Positions 63,624-64,000 of a stretch of 64,000 nucleotides of DNA are shown one piece after another. Numbering within the stretch: the stretch's first letter is position 1; every line of letters begins with the position of its first letter. Where the stretch lies: positions 74,513,932 through 74,577,931 of the forward strand of contig NC_090751.1 in the NCBI RefSeq assembly GCF_036898095.1, read 5' to 3'. The stretch is from Palaemon carinicauda (Eukaryota > Arthropoda > Malacostraca > Decapoda > Palaemonidae). The position numbers and the translations under genes are program-made. A model generated the notes under the pieces. It was not told the origin of the DNA and ran no database searches. It saw nothing but the letters and a program-made list of their open reading frames with translations.

Positions 63624-64000
63624 TTGATTGATTGATTCAAAGTTTTCAGGCATCCTGAAATCTAAGGTCATTGACGCCGATATCATTTAGTTTATGTATT
63701 ACAAAAAAAAAAAAAAAAGTATTCAATTAAAATCATAAAAGTTGAATGTCATAAAAGTTGAATAGTTTTCAGAAGACCTGCTTCTGAAATAAATCTAAAA
63801 ATGCCACTTGCATAGTAGGACACATCATGTCCAAGAATCTTGGCAAGGATGAACCTGCCACCCTCACCTCAAGCCTCAAACAAATATCTATTCCTTAAGT
63901 TGTTATAATTGGGGCATTCGGTCAACAAATGCCTCACTGTTAGAGGTACTAAACAGTCATATCAATACGGTTGGTGTTGGCCTTTCAGCAGAAACTCGTG
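63624..64000 (-). mobile_element. I-LINE copy 5, 3' end, runs off the window
   Basis: Starts with tgattgattgattcaaag and the conserved 3' end, closest in sequence to copy 2 (6180-6540), and continues beyond the window. It inserted inside another I-LINE in the same orientation. Confidence 0.8.

Overview
This window is animal DNA made almost entirely of nested transposable elements. I found no bacterial genes, rRNA, tRNA or CRISPR. DIRS-type tyrosine-recombinase retrotransposons, CENP-B/pogo (Tigger-like) DNA transposons, an I-group LINE, long GA/CT microsatellites and introns with GT..AG ends all point to an arthropod, most likely a decapod crustacean (shrimp or prawn). The organism call is inference. 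Only one stretch, a 101-bp saposin-type exon at 34218-34318 on the minus strand, looks like a host protein-coding gene.

Layout. (1) 1-28110 is one old minus-strand LINE (called PHD-LINE here) cut in three. Its pieces lie at 1-656 (reverse transcriptase, C-terminal part), 16555-17576 (RT N-terminal part and linker) and 26373-28110 (endonuclease, zinc-knuckle and PHD-finger ORF1). The first gap (670-16554) is a stack of I-group LINEs (I-LINE), all on the minus strand: copy 2 (6160-12618) lies inside copy 1 (670-6159 + 12619-13895), which abuts the 5' end of copy 0 (13896-16554). Copy 1 also carries a short internally deleted LINE derivative, and copy 0 a Tigger MITE. The second gap (17577-26372) is a nearly complete DIRS element (DIRS-A) with inverted terminal repeats. 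(2) 28.3-29.4 kb holds an inverted-repeat relic. 29.43-33.25 kb holds a LINE with an intact 982-codon ORF that begins with a 2A-type ribosome-skipping motif (2A-LINE). (3) 33.25-37.1 kb is the least repetitive part: the saposin exon, a 197-bp palindromic MITE, an RTE-type RT remnant and an old I-LINE remnant. (4) 37.14-43.7 kb is I-LINE copy 3 split by a full-length Tigger-like transposon (Tigger-A, damaged transposase), then a mariner scrap and another I-LINE 3' end. (5) 43.70-61.19 kb is the 5' half of a second DIRS element (DIRS-B) carrying two later insertions: a young 11.3-kb Gypsy-type LTR retrotransposon (43764-55047) and an apparently intact Tigger-like transposon (Tigger-B, 56040-59207). 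(6) 61.19-64.0 kb is a truncated 2A-LINE, then I-LINE pieces nested in one another.

The most unusual element is the LTR retrotransposon. Its gag and pol are joined by a textbook -1 frameshift signal: heptamer TTTAAAC, a 6-nt spacer and a 12-bp stem. After RNase H, pol carries an OTU-like domain with Ser in place of the nucleophilic Cys and then a second retropepsin-like domain. Integrase follows in a separate overlapping frame and has a long Ser/Pro-rich tail. The 2A-LINE protein begins with a hydrophobic segment followed by a perfect GDIERNPGP motif. A short element made only of the 5' and 3' UTRs of the same LINE lies at 1921-2590.

The insertions give a relative age order. PHD-LINE and the oldest I-LINEs came first. 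DIRS-A, DIRS-B and the later I-LINEs followed, then the Tigger elements, and the LTR element (two LTRs differing at only about ten sites by eye) is probably among the youngest.
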